64,000 nt of DNA. Origin: Pelagomonas calceolata. Lineage: Eukaryota > Sar > Pelagophyceae > Pelagomonadales > Pelagomonadaceae. Shown piece after piece: positions 54,201 to 63,179 of the stretch (positions are counted from its first letter, which is position 1; every line of letters starts with the position of its first letter). The position numbers were made by a program, and so were the translations under genes. The notes beneath the pieces were generated by a model. That model saw only the letters and a list, made by a program, of their open reading frames with translations. It searched no databases and was not told where the DNA came from. The stretch spans positions 2,418,001 through 2,482,000 of the forward strand of contig CAKKNE010000001.1 of the NCBI GenBank assembly GCA_918797485.1, given 5' to 3'.

Positions 54201-57200
54201 CGGCCGAGGCCGTGTCCCGGCCGCACAGCTCGCAGACGAAGCGCCGGTCCGGCGCCGCCTTCGGCCGCGGCTTGAAGAGGCACGTCGCGTAGGCGTCGTC
54301 CACGTCATTTACAGGCGACACGCGGAAGCCGCGGTCGAGCCACTCCGCCGCGAACGTTGCTGGAGGTAGGGCGGCCTCGTCCGCGGCGCGCTGCATACGG
54401 ACTTGTAACGAATCCGCGTGCGGCTTCCGCCGGGACATCAACGCGTCGGGGCCCGCGACGCCCCTCCTACATCCCAGGATCTCGCCGACCTTGGCGGCCA
54501 CGACGCGGGCCGCCGCGACCTCCTGGCCCACGACGAGCACGCTCCGCCCCGTCGCCGCGAGCGCCAGGCACGAATTCGCGAGCGTCGCCGACTTGCCCGT
54601 GCCCGGCGGGCCCCTTAGCACGAATGCGCCCCCCGCGACGCACCGCCGCACGGCGCGCCGCTGCGTCGCGTCGCAGCTCGAGCAAATGGCTACACGCTCC
54701 GTCGCGTCCGTCGCCTCGCCGCTCGCGCCACCGAAGACGCGCGCGTAGGGACCGTGGAGCCGTCTCACACCGTGGCGCAGCAGGGCCTCCCAGGCGGGCG
54801 GGAGCGCATCGTAGGCCACGAGCGACGCTTTGCCGACGACACCCACGTGCCCCTCGAGCCTACTCCACGGTTGAGCTGCCCGTCGCTCGATTCCGGGCGC
54901 GAAGAACGCGTAGCCGCGCGGATCTAGTTTTGTGATGCCGTCCTCGATACACGTGGGCACGTAGAGCGTCCTCTCACTCCCTTCGAAGCACCACAGGGCC
55001 CGGGCGCGGTCCTCGACTTTCGTAGATGCGGCGAACCACGGGACCTCGTCATTTGATGAGGGAGCAAGGCGCGCGCCCGCCCCCCGCAGCAACGCCGCGG
55101 CGAGGTGCGGCGCCTGCTCCTTTCGTAACGTCGCGAGCACGTCGAAGAACGGCTCCCGGTTGTGCTCCTCGCGCGTCGCCGCGCCGACGAGCGGCTCGAG
55201 CGCCGGCGCTTCCTCGGACGACCCGCGGAAGAGGGCGCACGGTGTTGATGGAGGCGCGTCTCGCACGGAAGAGGCGTAGGCGCACGCTTCGTCCCGCGCG
55301 CCCGCCGCTTTTAGTAAAGACGCGGCCGCGGCCGCGCCGAGGGGCCGCCGCGTCCAAGTTACTAGAGACGCGGCCGCGACGGCGGCGCGCTCCGCTTCTT
55401 CCAATTCGGCGCCGTGCTCGTCCGATGCGGCGCAGACGTCCGCGATTGTACAACACGCCGCGACGCGCGCGAGGAACGCCGGCAACGCGCTGGCCACGAG
55501 CTCGTGTTCTGGTTGCGGTCGTAGGACGTCCTCTTTCCTCGCCACACGCGCTGCAAATATTTGAGAGGCGCCGCCGTCCACTTCCACCTGAACGGAGAAG
55601 GCCAGCGGTGCGTCGTCGCCACCGTCGTCCAGCACCGCGGCGTACCAGCGCCTCCGGTCGTCGGGCCGCGGCCGCAGCGAGATGTGAGGGTCGTCGCTGG
55701 CCACGTGCGCGTCGGCGCGCAGCGTTAAGTCTTTATACTCACCGACGACGCGGACGTGGCCTTCGCCCTGGGCCTTCAATCGTAAACAGAGCGCCCCGCC
55801 GCGCTGAATGCGTCGTAAAGGGTCCTCGTCCTCGTCGACGAACCAGCAGTCCTCTATCCTAAGCACGCTCGCCGTCCCGGCCCGCCGCAGCGCGAAGGGC
55901 CCGCTCCACGCGTCCTCGGCGTCTCGTAACCGCACGTCCACGACGGTCGCCTGAGCCGGCCACGGCAGGCTCTCACCGTCGAGCATTTGACCCTCGGCCG
56001 CGTCGAACACAACCCAGTCCGCGCTCGGCGCGCCGCTGTCGACGGCCCGCAGCCGGGCCGCGGCGGGCCGGCCCACGACGACGCAGGAGCGCTCGTCGAC
56101 GCGCCGGAGGTGCGGGACGACGACCGTTTCGGCGGCGTCGTCGTCGCCCGCGTCGTCGTCGCCGCCGAAGCCGAAGTAGTCGTCCTCCTCCGCGGCGGCG
56201 GGGAGGGCGTCGTCGCACGGGGCCGCATCCACGAAAACGTCGGCGTCGGCCTCGCGCCGCCGTCGGAAGTGGAGCGTGAGCGGGAAGGCTTCCCTTTCTA
56301 CGGCGTCCGCCAGCAACTCGTAGCAGTCGTCCGTACTAAAAACGCCATCGCCGCCCTTTGCTACGTCATCGTCGCTCTCGAAGAAGGACGTCGACCCGAT
56401 GCCCACGACCTCGTCTCCACATTTCAGAGATGAATGGTGCTCCGAGTCATTCGTGACCGCCTCGACGCGCGGCCGCTCACTCGTCTCGAGCTTGATGCCC
56501 AGAGGGCCCTTGACAAAGGTCAGCGAGAAGCGCTCGTAGGGCGCCGGCGGCGCGGCGTCGTCGTCGCTGTCGTCGTCGAAGGCGAGCGCGTCCTCGTCGC
56601 TCAGCGCCGGCGCGGCGTCGTCAAAATCATCAATCGGAGGCGGCACGTCGGCCGCGAGCTCCAGCGCCGCGGACGTCCCGGCGCTGTTCCGCGCGACGAC
56701 GCGCACGTTGATTGGACCCGCGACGCGCCCGAGGGCGAGGCGCACGGACGCCGCGCAGCCCTTGGTCAGCGTCTTCACGACGGTCTCCCCCGCCGACACC
56801 TCGGCGACGATATCCACGGACGGCGCCCGCCACGGCGCCGCGCGCCGCCCGCGCGCGCGAATGACCAGGGCCACCTTGCCTTCCTCATTGACGAGCCGCG
56901 CCACGGGGGTCGCTGGCGGCGCGACGGGCGCGTCCCGCGTTTCCGTTATCAGAACCTTGCCCGTCGCATCTCTCAAAGTGACCGCGACGGCGCGATGCTC
57001 GCACCGGCACTTGCCGACGAATGCCATGGACGTGCGTTTTAAGGAGACGACGGCGTTGGCCCCCGTCCGCCAGGGCTCCACCTGGATCGACGCGTCGCAG
57101 GTTAAAGCTCGCAAAACTTTCGAGGGTACGGGCTCCGTCGCTTCGATCGTACAACAGATACGGTCCGCCTCCACTTTTACAGAAGCGAAGCGCAGCGCGT

Positions 57201-60123
57201 GGCGCCAGGAGCACAGGTCCTCGAGCAGCGGCTCCACTAGATTTTCGACGGTCGACGTCTCGCACAAGTGGTAAACCCGCACCCAGCCCCGTCTCCTCAA
57301 CGCCGCCGGCAGCGCGATGGACAAGGCGTCGTCCCCAAAGCTTTCCTCGCACGCGTGGCACACGACTATCGAATCGAAGTTCGCGATGGCTCTCACGACT
57401 CGCCCGTCGAAGCGGAAGCACAACGTCCGGAGGTCGCGCATGGGCGCGTCCTCCACCGAGGACGCCGCCGCGGCCAGCGCGGCGACCCAGTCCTCTTCTT
57501 GATCAGAAGGAGGTACCTCGGGGTCGTCTTCGTCGTAACCGGCGCCGTCCACATCTAAAATGCGACCGACGAGCAGCGCCGCCCTTGGGGCGTCGGCGCG
57601 CCAGTCCCGCTTCGACGCGCAGCAGCTCAAGACGACGTCGGGCGCCCCGAGCGCCTCTAATCCATCCGTCGATGACCGGACGTCCACGCCCTGCGGGAAG
57701 AACCTCGCATCCTCGTGGCGCTCGAGCGTCATCAGCACTTGGAGTAATCGCGCGTGCTGCAGGTCGTAGGCGCAGACCACCGCGGACTTTGGTGTTGATG
57801 AATGCGCCGCGTACCGTCTTAGTAATTCGAGGACCGTCGCGGCGAGCGCGACGTGGCACCGCGCGCCCCGGAGCGCGCGGAAGGCCGCGCCCACCACAGA
57901 ATCGCCGTTCGCCGCAACATCATAAGCCGCGTCGCTCAACCGCGCGTCGCCGCGCGCGCGCGCGACGGCGTCCGCGACGGCGGCGAGCGTCGTTCCGACC
58001 TTCGACGGGCGCCAGGGGCCCCTCTTTTCATCATTATCATGAATGGGTTGCGGCGTTGGCAGCGCAGCAACGCCGCGATACGGCGTCTCGCCCGTGCACC
58101 TTGATGCTTTGACGAGCGCCGCTCCCTCAATACATCGGCCGAGCGCCTGATGAATGTGGTGCGCCTCGAACGCGTGCGCGTCGTCGAGCACCAGAACGTC
58201 AAAGACGCGCGCGCGCGGCAGCCAGCGCGCGAGGGCCAGCGGCGTCGCTATGACGACGAGCGCCGCGTCCCTCACCAAAGTCGGCCAGCCGTCCAATTGC
58301 GAAAAGGCCTCCGCGAGATTTGGACCGTCGGGCCGCTCGCCGCGCGCCGCGAAGGCGCGGAGCGCCCGCGCCGCGTCTGACGCCGTCGCTTTCTTCGTCG
58401 CGGCCGCCCGCTCCAACGTCGCCTTGAACTGGCGGCGGGCCACCTCGTACGAAGCGACGCGGCCCGCGATGCGCGCCTCGCGCGTCGCTGGGATGATTGC
58501 CGTCTCCACGGCGACGGCGTCGATGGATCCGTCACGGAGCCGCGCGGCCGCGACGGCCTGCGCGACGCGCGCGACGCCGTCGGCGTCCAGCGCCTCGGCC
58601 TCGGGCAGGACTAGTGATGAGGCGCCCAGGTCCGCGAGGGCCGCCTGGAGCGAGGCGCCGGCCCGCGCGGACGGCGCGACGGCGAGGACGCTCCTCTCTA
58701 AGGACGCGTGGGCCGCGGCGCACCGCGCGGCGAGTAATGTCCGGCCCGCGCCGCTTGGCAAAGCGAGCGCCTTACCGACGAGGCCGGCGCGGAGCGCTTT
58801 CGCTTGTCGCGCGTCGAGGCCCGCGGCGCAGGCGTCGACCGTTGACGGAGGCACGGCGCTCGCCGTCGGCTCGCCGGCCTCGCACCGCGCCGCGTCGAGC
58901 CAGCAGCGTTCTTCTGGAGCGGGCTCCTCGATGTCAAAGAGCCGGAGGACCGCGACGGCGCCCTCTTCATTTTCACGCCGCAGCGGATTTAGTAGAGGCG
59001 GGCTCGTCGCCTCCAGCACGTCGCCCGCGCGCTTTATCAACATAAGGGCGGCCGGCGGCGTCTCGTCGTCGTCGTCGTTGTCGTAGGCTAGCGTAAGCAC
59101 CGTGCCGCCCGTCCCAAAGTCGTCGCAGACGGCGACGCCTTTTTGAGCCGCGAGCGCGCCCAGGACCGGCGGCGGGCAGAGCCCGTCCACGAGGCGCAGG
59201 GGGCCGTCCTGAAGCCGCATGAAGGCGTGCTCGGCGGCGGCGCCGACGGCCACCTCGGCGAGCGCTGGACTTCGGCCCTTGAGCAGGCGCCGCACGCCGT
59301 GCGGGCGGTCGCGCGGCACGCGCTTCAAATGATCCGCCGGTGTGAGATTTAAAACAGCGGACTCTAGTTCAATCGGGACGTCGACGCCGGCCTCGAGCGC
59401 CGCCGTCCAGAGGTCCCCTTCACAAGGCCGCCAGGCGTCCGTCGTCTCGATTTCTAACCGTCGGTCCCTCACAACAATCGTCGGGGCCCGGTGCCAGCGG
59501 GCCCGCGCCTCGACGGCGGCGGCGCGCCACGCGCCGGCGCCGTCCTCCTCTACTGATGATGAGACCCACGCGGCAATCAATGAGGCGTCCGGCACTTTGA
59601 GTAAGCACGGGATGCGCGCGACCGCGCCGTTGCTTCTACAAGCGAGCACGACGCGCAGGTCTTCGGCGGGCGCCGCCGCCGTCGCGTGGAACGCCGCGTC
59701 GTAGAAGGCGAGGAGGTCCTCGGTCCGCCCGCGGAAGCCGCGCGCACTCGCGAGGGCCACGCGGGATGGAGGTGATACGGTCGACCCCTCGCAGCGCTCG
59801 AGCCACGCCTCCTCTGGTGGCGTTTCAAGCGCCGCGCCCTCGAGTTGTAATAACGCGCGCCCGTCGTCGCCCAGCGTCGCCGCGATCGCGGCGACGGCGC
59901 GGCCGCTCCAGGGCAGCATCGCGTCGACGGGCGTGACGTCGAAGCGCCTATCACCAACCGTCCAGGCGCCCTCGGCCGCCGGCCCGTCGAGCACATTGAT
60001 CGCCTCGGCGGCGTCGAGCGCGCGGCCGCCCCAGCCGGCGAGCGCGCAGGGGCGGTGGGTGATTGCGACGGCGTCGCCGGCTTCTGTGATCGCGGCTCGC
60101 ACCGTCGCGGCGTCAACTGCCAT
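51253..60123 (-). CDS. Giant 2956-residue protein with a degenerate and an intact SF1 (UPF1-class) helicase region
   Basis: One uninterrupted 8.9-kb frame from Met 60123. A first P-loop-like site near residue 455 (LPSGAGRTLLAARCA) has Arg for the catalytic Lys, with a DDAH Walker B near 646, so it looks inactive. An FN3-like segment (about 1060-1150) and a PDZ-like domain (FSLTFVKGPLGIKLETS, SLKCGDEVVGIG; about 1205-1290) follow. The second helicase is intact: GPPGTGKSATLANS near 1841, IDEASQFP near 2213, AAGDDLQLPP, WHYRSGCPTLIGASNALFYG, IDRIQGEERGTIFLS near 2415 and NVGITRAVETM near 2495. A C2H2 finger (FVCELCGRD, then KHLRTH; about 1965) is inserted between motifs I and II. The C-terminal 400 residues are Ala/Ser/Thr/Pro-rich, then acidic. 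It probably remodels RNA or DNA; the substrate is unknown. Confidence 0.9.
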   Translation of the reverse strand: MAVDAATVRAAITEAGDAVAITHRPCALAGWGGRALDAAEAINVLDGPAAEGAWTVGDRRFDVTPVDAMLPWSGRAVAAIAATLGDDGRALLQLEGAALETPPEEAWLERCEGSTVSPPSRVALASARGFRGRTEDLLAFYDAAFHATAAAPAEDLRVVLACRSNGAVARIPCLLKVPDASLIAAWVSSSVEEDGAGAWRAAAVEARARWHRAPTIVVRDRRLEIETTDAWRPCEGDLWTAALEAGVDVPIELESAVLNLTPADHLKRVPRDRPHGVRRLLKGRSPALAEVAVGAAAEHAFMRLQDGPLRLVDGLCPPPVLGALAAQKGVAVCDDFGTGGTVLTLAYDNDDDDETPPAALMLIKRAGDVLEATSPPLLNPLRRENEEGAVAVLRLFDIEEPAPEERCWLDAARCEAGEPTASAVPPSTVDACAAGLDARQAKALRAGLVGKALALPSGAGRTLLAARCAAAHASLERSVLAVAPSARAGASLQAALADLGASSLVLPEAEALDADGVARVAQAVAAARLRDGSIDAVAVETAIIPATREARIAGRVASYEVARRQFKATLERAAATKKATASDAARALRAFAARGERPDGPNLAEAFSQLDGWPTLVRDAALVVIATPLALARWLPRARVFDVLVLDDAHAFEAHHIHQALGRCIEGAALVKASRCTGETPYRGVAALPTPQPIHDNDEKRGPWRPSKVGTTLAAVADAVARARGDARLSDAAYDVAANGDSVVGAAFRALRGARCHVALAATVLELLRRYAAHSSTPKSAVVCAYDLQHARLLQVLMTLERHEDARFFPQGVDVRSSTDGLEALGAPDVVLSCCASKRDWRADAPRAALLVGRILDVDGAGYDEDDPEVPPSDQEEDWVAALAAAASSVEDAPMRDLRTLCFRFDGRVVRAIANFDSIVVCHACEESFGDDALSIALPAALRRRGWVRVYHLCETSTVENLVEPLLEDLCSWRHALRFASVKVEADRICCTIEATEPVPSKVLRALTCDASIQVEPWRTGANAVVSLKRTSMAFVGKCRCEHRAVAVTLRDATGKVLITETRDAPVAPPATPVARLVNEEGKVALVIRARGRRAAPWRAPSVDIVAEVSAGETVVKTLTKGCAASVRLALGRVAGPINVRVVARNSAGTSAALELAADVPPPIDDFDDAAPALSDEDALAFDDDSDDDAAPPAPYERFSLTFVKGPLGIKLETSERPRVEAVTNDSEHHSSLKCGDEVVGIGSTSFFESDDDVAKGGDGVFSTDDCYELLADAVEREAFPLTLHFRRRREADADVFVDAAPCDDALPAAAEEDDYFGFGGDDDAGDDDAAETVVVPHLRRVDERSCVVVGRPAAARLRAVDSGAPSADWVVFDAAEGQMLDGESLPWPAQATVVDVRLRDAEDAWSGPFALRRAGTASVLRIEDCWFVDEDEDPLRRIQRGGALCLRLKAQGEGHVRVVGEYKDLTLRADAHVASDDPHISLRPRPDDRRRWYAAVLDDGGDDAPLAFSVQVEVDGGASQIFAARVARKEDVLRPQPEHELVASALPAFLARVAACCTIADVCAASDEHGAELEEAERAAVAAASLVTWTRRPLGAAAAASLLKAAGARDEACAYASSVRDAPPSTPCALFRGSSEEAPALEPLVGAATREEHNREPFFDVLATLRKEQAPHLAAALLRGAGARLAPSSNDEVPWFAASTKVEDRARALWCFEGSERTLYVPTCIEDGITKLDPRGYAFFAPGIERRAAQPWSRLEGHVGVVGKASLVAYDALPPAWEALLRHGVRRLHGPYARVFGGASGEATDATERVAICSSCDATQRRAVRRCVAGGAFVLRGPPGTGKSATLANSCLALAATGRSVLVVGQEVAAARVVAAKVGEILGCRRGVAGPDALMSRRKPHADSLQVRMQRAADEAALPPATFAAEWLDRGFRVSPVNDVDDAYATCLFKPRPKAAPDRRFVCELCGRDTASAAPMAKHLRTHAEPKRRRKGDDVISERRRVVDAWRADESRVDVAHVARAAAVARQAQAADALYDADRALREALKRLEPADAAGERLAALALRCALDDVEVDGGEAFAHECAADDAAARALLAVLDAVADRRLGAAAASSALERCAGPPGARAVARSVLAARGAERRRRAARAAFAARRADASSVPDAPYVRALSDARRAASLALARAAVDAHSLEFNEPLITCATPELVASLNIVDDARYGAVLIDEASQFPTTPLALDLCAAASLTFVAAGDDLQLPPRRHATGLLDDVVDAGRVDLVPLEWHYRSGCPTLIGASNALFYGSRLVAPACAPRDPGLVVIEVDAPMASARGPPAGLVNEGQARRIADDVVALVKKADAAGAPLSVGVVTLNRPQRGLIYRLLLESGAGLEAHPTCKGSLRRTPISGRDVSGDPPLFVESIDRIQGEERGTIFLSTLLAPRAGEATVDLETLDHLEEEEDSDDEQVSRRTPRRRRAPSARHYSTLSHAHGHRLLNVGITRAVETMRCYIHRECPAPGPHDARPGRRAFGWLCRTLLKRPSPCGCASCKALAARLAPTLGTGGDSDDDDDDVSFAAGARAWLRRATPPGGSVAAASGAHRGAVDAALVCGAARSAALLRGASSLDALDTLPRALGAPKLGWGRVARLAPADVLRWLGAGAPEEALRRVAAGAAAFADEAWAPATPSAGASSPVASPEDDGAWLAGALAAAGAAPTAAPTAERTEELTAEPTSARSPLAPVNVAPTPAEKKAPSTPADSTHSGAVASTPCGAVSTPPVGSTPSAMAVASTPHVAPAAATAAPVESPAPPAPLSCRALPRRRAVVVVEQKDVATSDDEAGSLDSFVCEDHDSDSDASDPGVSDDDDDAPPAPVPPPPPRRRAPPIVEAPLSDEDDAAPPVASEPQYAKAEAGEVASEDESAGSLDEFLADSASEGEEAAADDSTASEADEAPAAPPKARRRVIEGDY

Positions 60124-60347
60124 TTTGGTCAGCCCTTGGTCGTTTATGCGCTGGTCTTTTAGCGCGAGCGCGTGCAACGAGCACTAGCGGCAGCGGCTGG
60201 TATATGCTCTGTGCGTGACGGCCGCGCGTCGGGCGCGCAGTGAAGGTGTGTACCGAGTGATGTCTCGTACTGCTCAAGCGGTCAAATCGGCGCGCCAGCG
60301 CCGATATGCGTAGTACTCGGCGTTTTAGCAGCCGCGGTTTGAAGATT

Positions 60348-60369
60348 AGCTAGTGTAGCGACACACTAG
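60348..60369 (-). promoter_or_regulatory. CTAG element, perfect-arm variant
   Basis: Minus strand CTAGTGTGTCGCTACACTAG: the arms CTAGTGT and ACACTAG are perfectly complementary. It reads toward the giant helicase gene (225 bases) in the 60124-60528 divergent spacer. Confidence 0.65.
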
Positions 60370-60528
60370 GATTACACAGCGCCTATCGGCCCAGGCGCTT
60401 ATAGGCCGCGCGGCGCATTCAGGCACTGCCCAGGCCTTTGTTGTCGAGCCTCGCGCGATTCAGGCACTGCCTAGCGCCCGTTCCGCCGTCGTCATCGCTG
60501 CCATCGATCGTAGGGCAGCCCCATCGTG

Positions 60529-61101
60529 ATGGAGGCCCTCCTCCGCGCCTCGCGGGGCGAGACGCCGGAGGAAACGCCCCGTGCGGTCGTCGTCGACACG
60601 GGCACGGAGGAGATGAAGGCCGGCTTCGCGAGCTTCGACCGGGGCACGGGCTTCATCTCGATCGACGAGGTCAAGGCCTTGTGCTACGCGCTCGGGCTTC
60701 GCGTGAAGCGGAAGGAAGTCCGAGCCATGCTCGCGAAGAAGGGCAAGGGCGACGCCGAGAACATCGATTTCCGCGAGTTCCAGAACTTGTTCCGGGAGCG
60801 CGTCGAACAGCGGACGGTGAAGGACAGCGACGAGGACGTGTTCCGGTTGCTCGACGTCGAGTCGAAGGGCCGCGTGAACGCGGCGAACCTGACGCAGGTC
60901 TGCCAGGAGATGGGCGAGGACCTCGAGGAGGAAGATATTCGAGAGATGGTCGACGAGACCGCGCGCTACCGGGCCGAGAGCTTCCGGCTGGAGGATTATA
61001 GGAGGCTGATCCGCTTGCGCGACAAGGACTTGGCGGAGGATCAATTTATTGAGGAGAAGTTGGCGCGGCGGGAAGCTAGGCGGTCGGGGGAGTTCGGGTA
61101 A
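60529..61101 (+). CDS. Centrin/calmodulin-like EF-hand protein with degenerate loops
   Basis: 190 residues from the ATG at 60529, six bases after GGGCAGCCCC. The helix-loop-helix pattern of the EF-hand superfamily is visible (EMKAGFASFDRGTGFISIDE, VKALCYALGLRVKRKEVRAM, IDFREFQNLF, DVFRLLDVESKGRVNAANLT). In the first loop, positions 1, 3 and 5 are F, R and T, so calcium ligands are missing although Gly6, Ile8 and Glu12 remain. The other loops are also poor in Asp. A structural, calcium-independent centrin-like role is inferred. Its stop and the convergent ankyrin stop are one base apart. Confidence 0.78.
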   Translation: MEALLRASRGETPEETPRAVVVDTGTEEMKAGFASFDRGTGFISIDEVKALCYALGLRVKRKEVRAMLAKKGKGDAENIDFREFQNLFRERVEQRTVKDSDEDVFRLLDVESKGRVNAANLTQVCQEMGEDLEEEDIREMVDETARYRAESFRLEDYRRLIRLRDKDLAEDQFIEEKLARREARRSGEFG

Positions 61102-61102
61102 G

Positions 61103-62635
61103 TTACTCTGTAGTACCACCGAGCAGGCGCGCCACGCACGCGAGGCACTGGACCTTGCCCGGGGACCGGAAGACCGTCGCCGTCGCGCCCCCCGCGACGT
61201 CGGGCGCCGCCGAGCCGCCGCAGCCGCAGATCCAGAGCGGCGCCGCCAGGCGCAGCGTCTCCGGCGCGAGGGGCTCGCCGAGCTCGCGGAGGCGCGGGAG
61301 CACGTCGCGCAGCTGCAACCCGGACGCGCGCCGCGCGGCGTCGGCGTCCGCGGCCGTCGGGCCGCCGGCGGGCGCCAGGAGCCGCTGTAAAAAGACGGGC
61401 ACGCCGAGGCGGTGCCGGTCGAAGAGCGCGCGCTCGTCGTCGACGCCGCCCATGCGGTCCACGAGCCTCCCCAAAGCCGTCCTTCCATGCAAGTCCGTCG
61501 CGGCCGCGTCCGCGCCCCGTTCGAGGAGCAGTTCCGCGACCTGGCCCGTCCTCATGAAATCGCATCTAGAATAAGAAAGGCCCTCGGCGCAATTCATCAG
61601 CGGCGTGGCGCCGTCGAAGCGATGATTCGGGTCCGCGCCGCAGTCGTCCACGAGGCAGGCCACCAAACGCGGCGACTTGAGCGCCACGGCGACGTGGAGC
61701 GCACCCGCCGCGTCCGGGTCCGCCCCCTGGTCGTGGACGCGCTGGCAGCACTCCCTACATAAAGACCGCTCGGCGTCCTCGTCCAACAAACTCGGGTCGA
61801 AGGCCCGGAGCGCGTCGCGCAACCCAATATCCTTGGGGGGCACGACGGACCGCCGTGGGACCCGCTCCGCGGCCCGGCGGTCCTCGCGCCGGACGCGCCG
61901 CGCCGCCTGCGTTTGATCTAAACGCGCCGCGTCGTGGAACAACGTCTCCTGGGTCACGACCCAGAGGGCCTCGGGGCTCAGCGCGCTCCGGGAGAAGCCG
62001 ACGGCCGCGCAGGCCGCCGCGTGGTTCTCAGTATCTTCCTCGCCGGACGACTCGTCCTCGAGCGGCGCCACGGCCGTGGAAAGCGCCGGCCGCGCGACGT
62101 GCGTCGCCGCCGCGCAGCCGCACCGCCGCAACGTCTGCGCCAGGGCCTCGGCCGCGTGGTCGCCGTCCACATCTATAGTCTCGACGTGCAGCCACGCGCC
62201 CCGGGCCTCGACGGACGCCGACGCCTCCAAAATGTCGTCCCGCGCCCGGCCGCTCGCGGTCCACAACACCAAGCCCACCTCGTGCAGGTCGTGCGTCGCC
62301 TGGCGGTGCTCGTAGAGGGCCCGGTGCAAGTTCGCGCCTTGGCGAAGCCGCCGCAGATACACGATCGTGCCGGCGATCGTGCCTCTCTCATTTCCGTCCA
62401 CCGTGACCCGCATGCGCAACCGCTGGCAGAGGTCGCCCGTCGGGGGCCGCGGGTGCCGCACGATGTAGCCCACGCGCACCCGGTCCGTGCGAGGCCGCTT
62501 CGGCTCCGGCTCCCCAAAGTCGAGGCGCCGCGGCGTCGGCCGCTCGCGTGGGATTTGCACATCGTCGGAGCTCTGGCGCTCCGCCGTCACGCGCGGCGCA
62601 CCGAAGTGATGGACGCCCGGTTGCAAGGGCTCCAT
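61103..62635 (-). CDS. Ankyrin-repeat protein with divergent N-terminal domain
   Basis: 510 residues from Met 62635. The N-terminal 250 residues include a possible alpha/beta unit (RVRVGYIVRHPRPPTGDLC, DDILEASASVEARGAWLHVE, TIDVDGDHAAEALAQTLRRC) that I cannot assign. Ankyrin repeats lie at about 300-440 (GALHVAVALKSPRLVACLVD, GATPLMNCAEGLSYSRCDFM, GRTALGRLVDRMGGVDDERA). The C-terminus has a Cys/Gly segment (LWICGCGGSAAPDV, KVQCLACVARLL) that may bind metal. GGCTGCCC lies about 10 bases upstream of the ATG. Confidence 0.75.
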   Translation of the reverse strand: MEPLQPGVHHFGAPRVTAERQSSDDVQIPRERPTPRRLDFGEPEPKRPRTDRVRVGYIVRHPRPPTGDLCQRLRMRVTVDGNERGTIAGTIVYLRRLRQGANLHRALYEHRQATHDLHEVGLVLWTASGRARDDILEASASVEARGAWLHVETIDVDGDHAAEALAQTLRRCGCAAATHVARPALSTAVAPLEDESSGEEDTENHAAACAAVGFSRSALSPEALWVVTQETLFHDAARLDQTQAARRVRREDRRAAERVPRRSVVPPKDIGLRDALRAFDPSLLDEDAERSLCRECCQRVHDQGADPDAAGALHVAVALKSPRLVACLVDDCGADPNHRFDGATPLMNCAEGLSYSRCDFMRTGQVAELLLERGADAAATDLHGRTALGRLVDRMGGVDDERALFDRHRLGVPVFLQRLLAPAGGPTAADADAARRASGLQLRDVLPRLRELGEPLAPETLRLAAPLWICGCGGSAAPDVAGGATATVFRSPGKVQCLACVARLLGGTTE

Positions 62636-62887
62636 TCGTGTTCGGCTGCCCTTGGAGGCTGCACTCTTTGTGCGTCCGCGTCCGTGGCGGTCGGAGACGG
62701 TGGGGCAGGTGCGGCGGCGGCGCTGGATGGGCACTCGCGGACTGCTAATGGTCACGAAAGTGATTGTGGGCTGCTGATCAAAGGGTTTCGGGTCCTAAGC
62801 TGGCAGGATTGCGTGTATTGATGATTAGACTCCTCGGGAAGGCTCCGAAGGCTCGGCGAGGGCTATCATTCCTGTGTTTCACCCCGG

Positions 62888-62910
62888 AGCTAGCGGCCGT
62901 AAGGCACTAG
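62888..62910 (-). promoter_or_regulatory. CTAG inverted-repeat 5' element copy
   Basis: Minus strand CTAGTGCCTTACGG, CCGCTAGCT, 252 bases upstream of the ankyrin gene Met. The remainder of the 62636-63179 spacer shows nothing else. Confidence 0.87.
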
Positions 62911-63179
62911 CAAGCCTCGGGAGAGCGCAACAAAGTGAAAGTGTCAAGTCTAACTTGAGCCGCAACCGGCTACCCGCCTTAGCCTAATTACGCGTCTTCG
63001 GGCGCCGGCGAAGAAAGCGCTGCGAGCCGCTCCTGCTCCGCCGCGCGTTGCTGGTGAACTGGAGACGCAAATTCCCGGGAGTACTCCACGACGGAGACGT
63101 CCTCTCTTCACGAGTCGCGAAGCCGAACGCGCGTCGCGCCTCCTACTAGCGCCGAGACTGCCACAACAGACTCGCAAAA

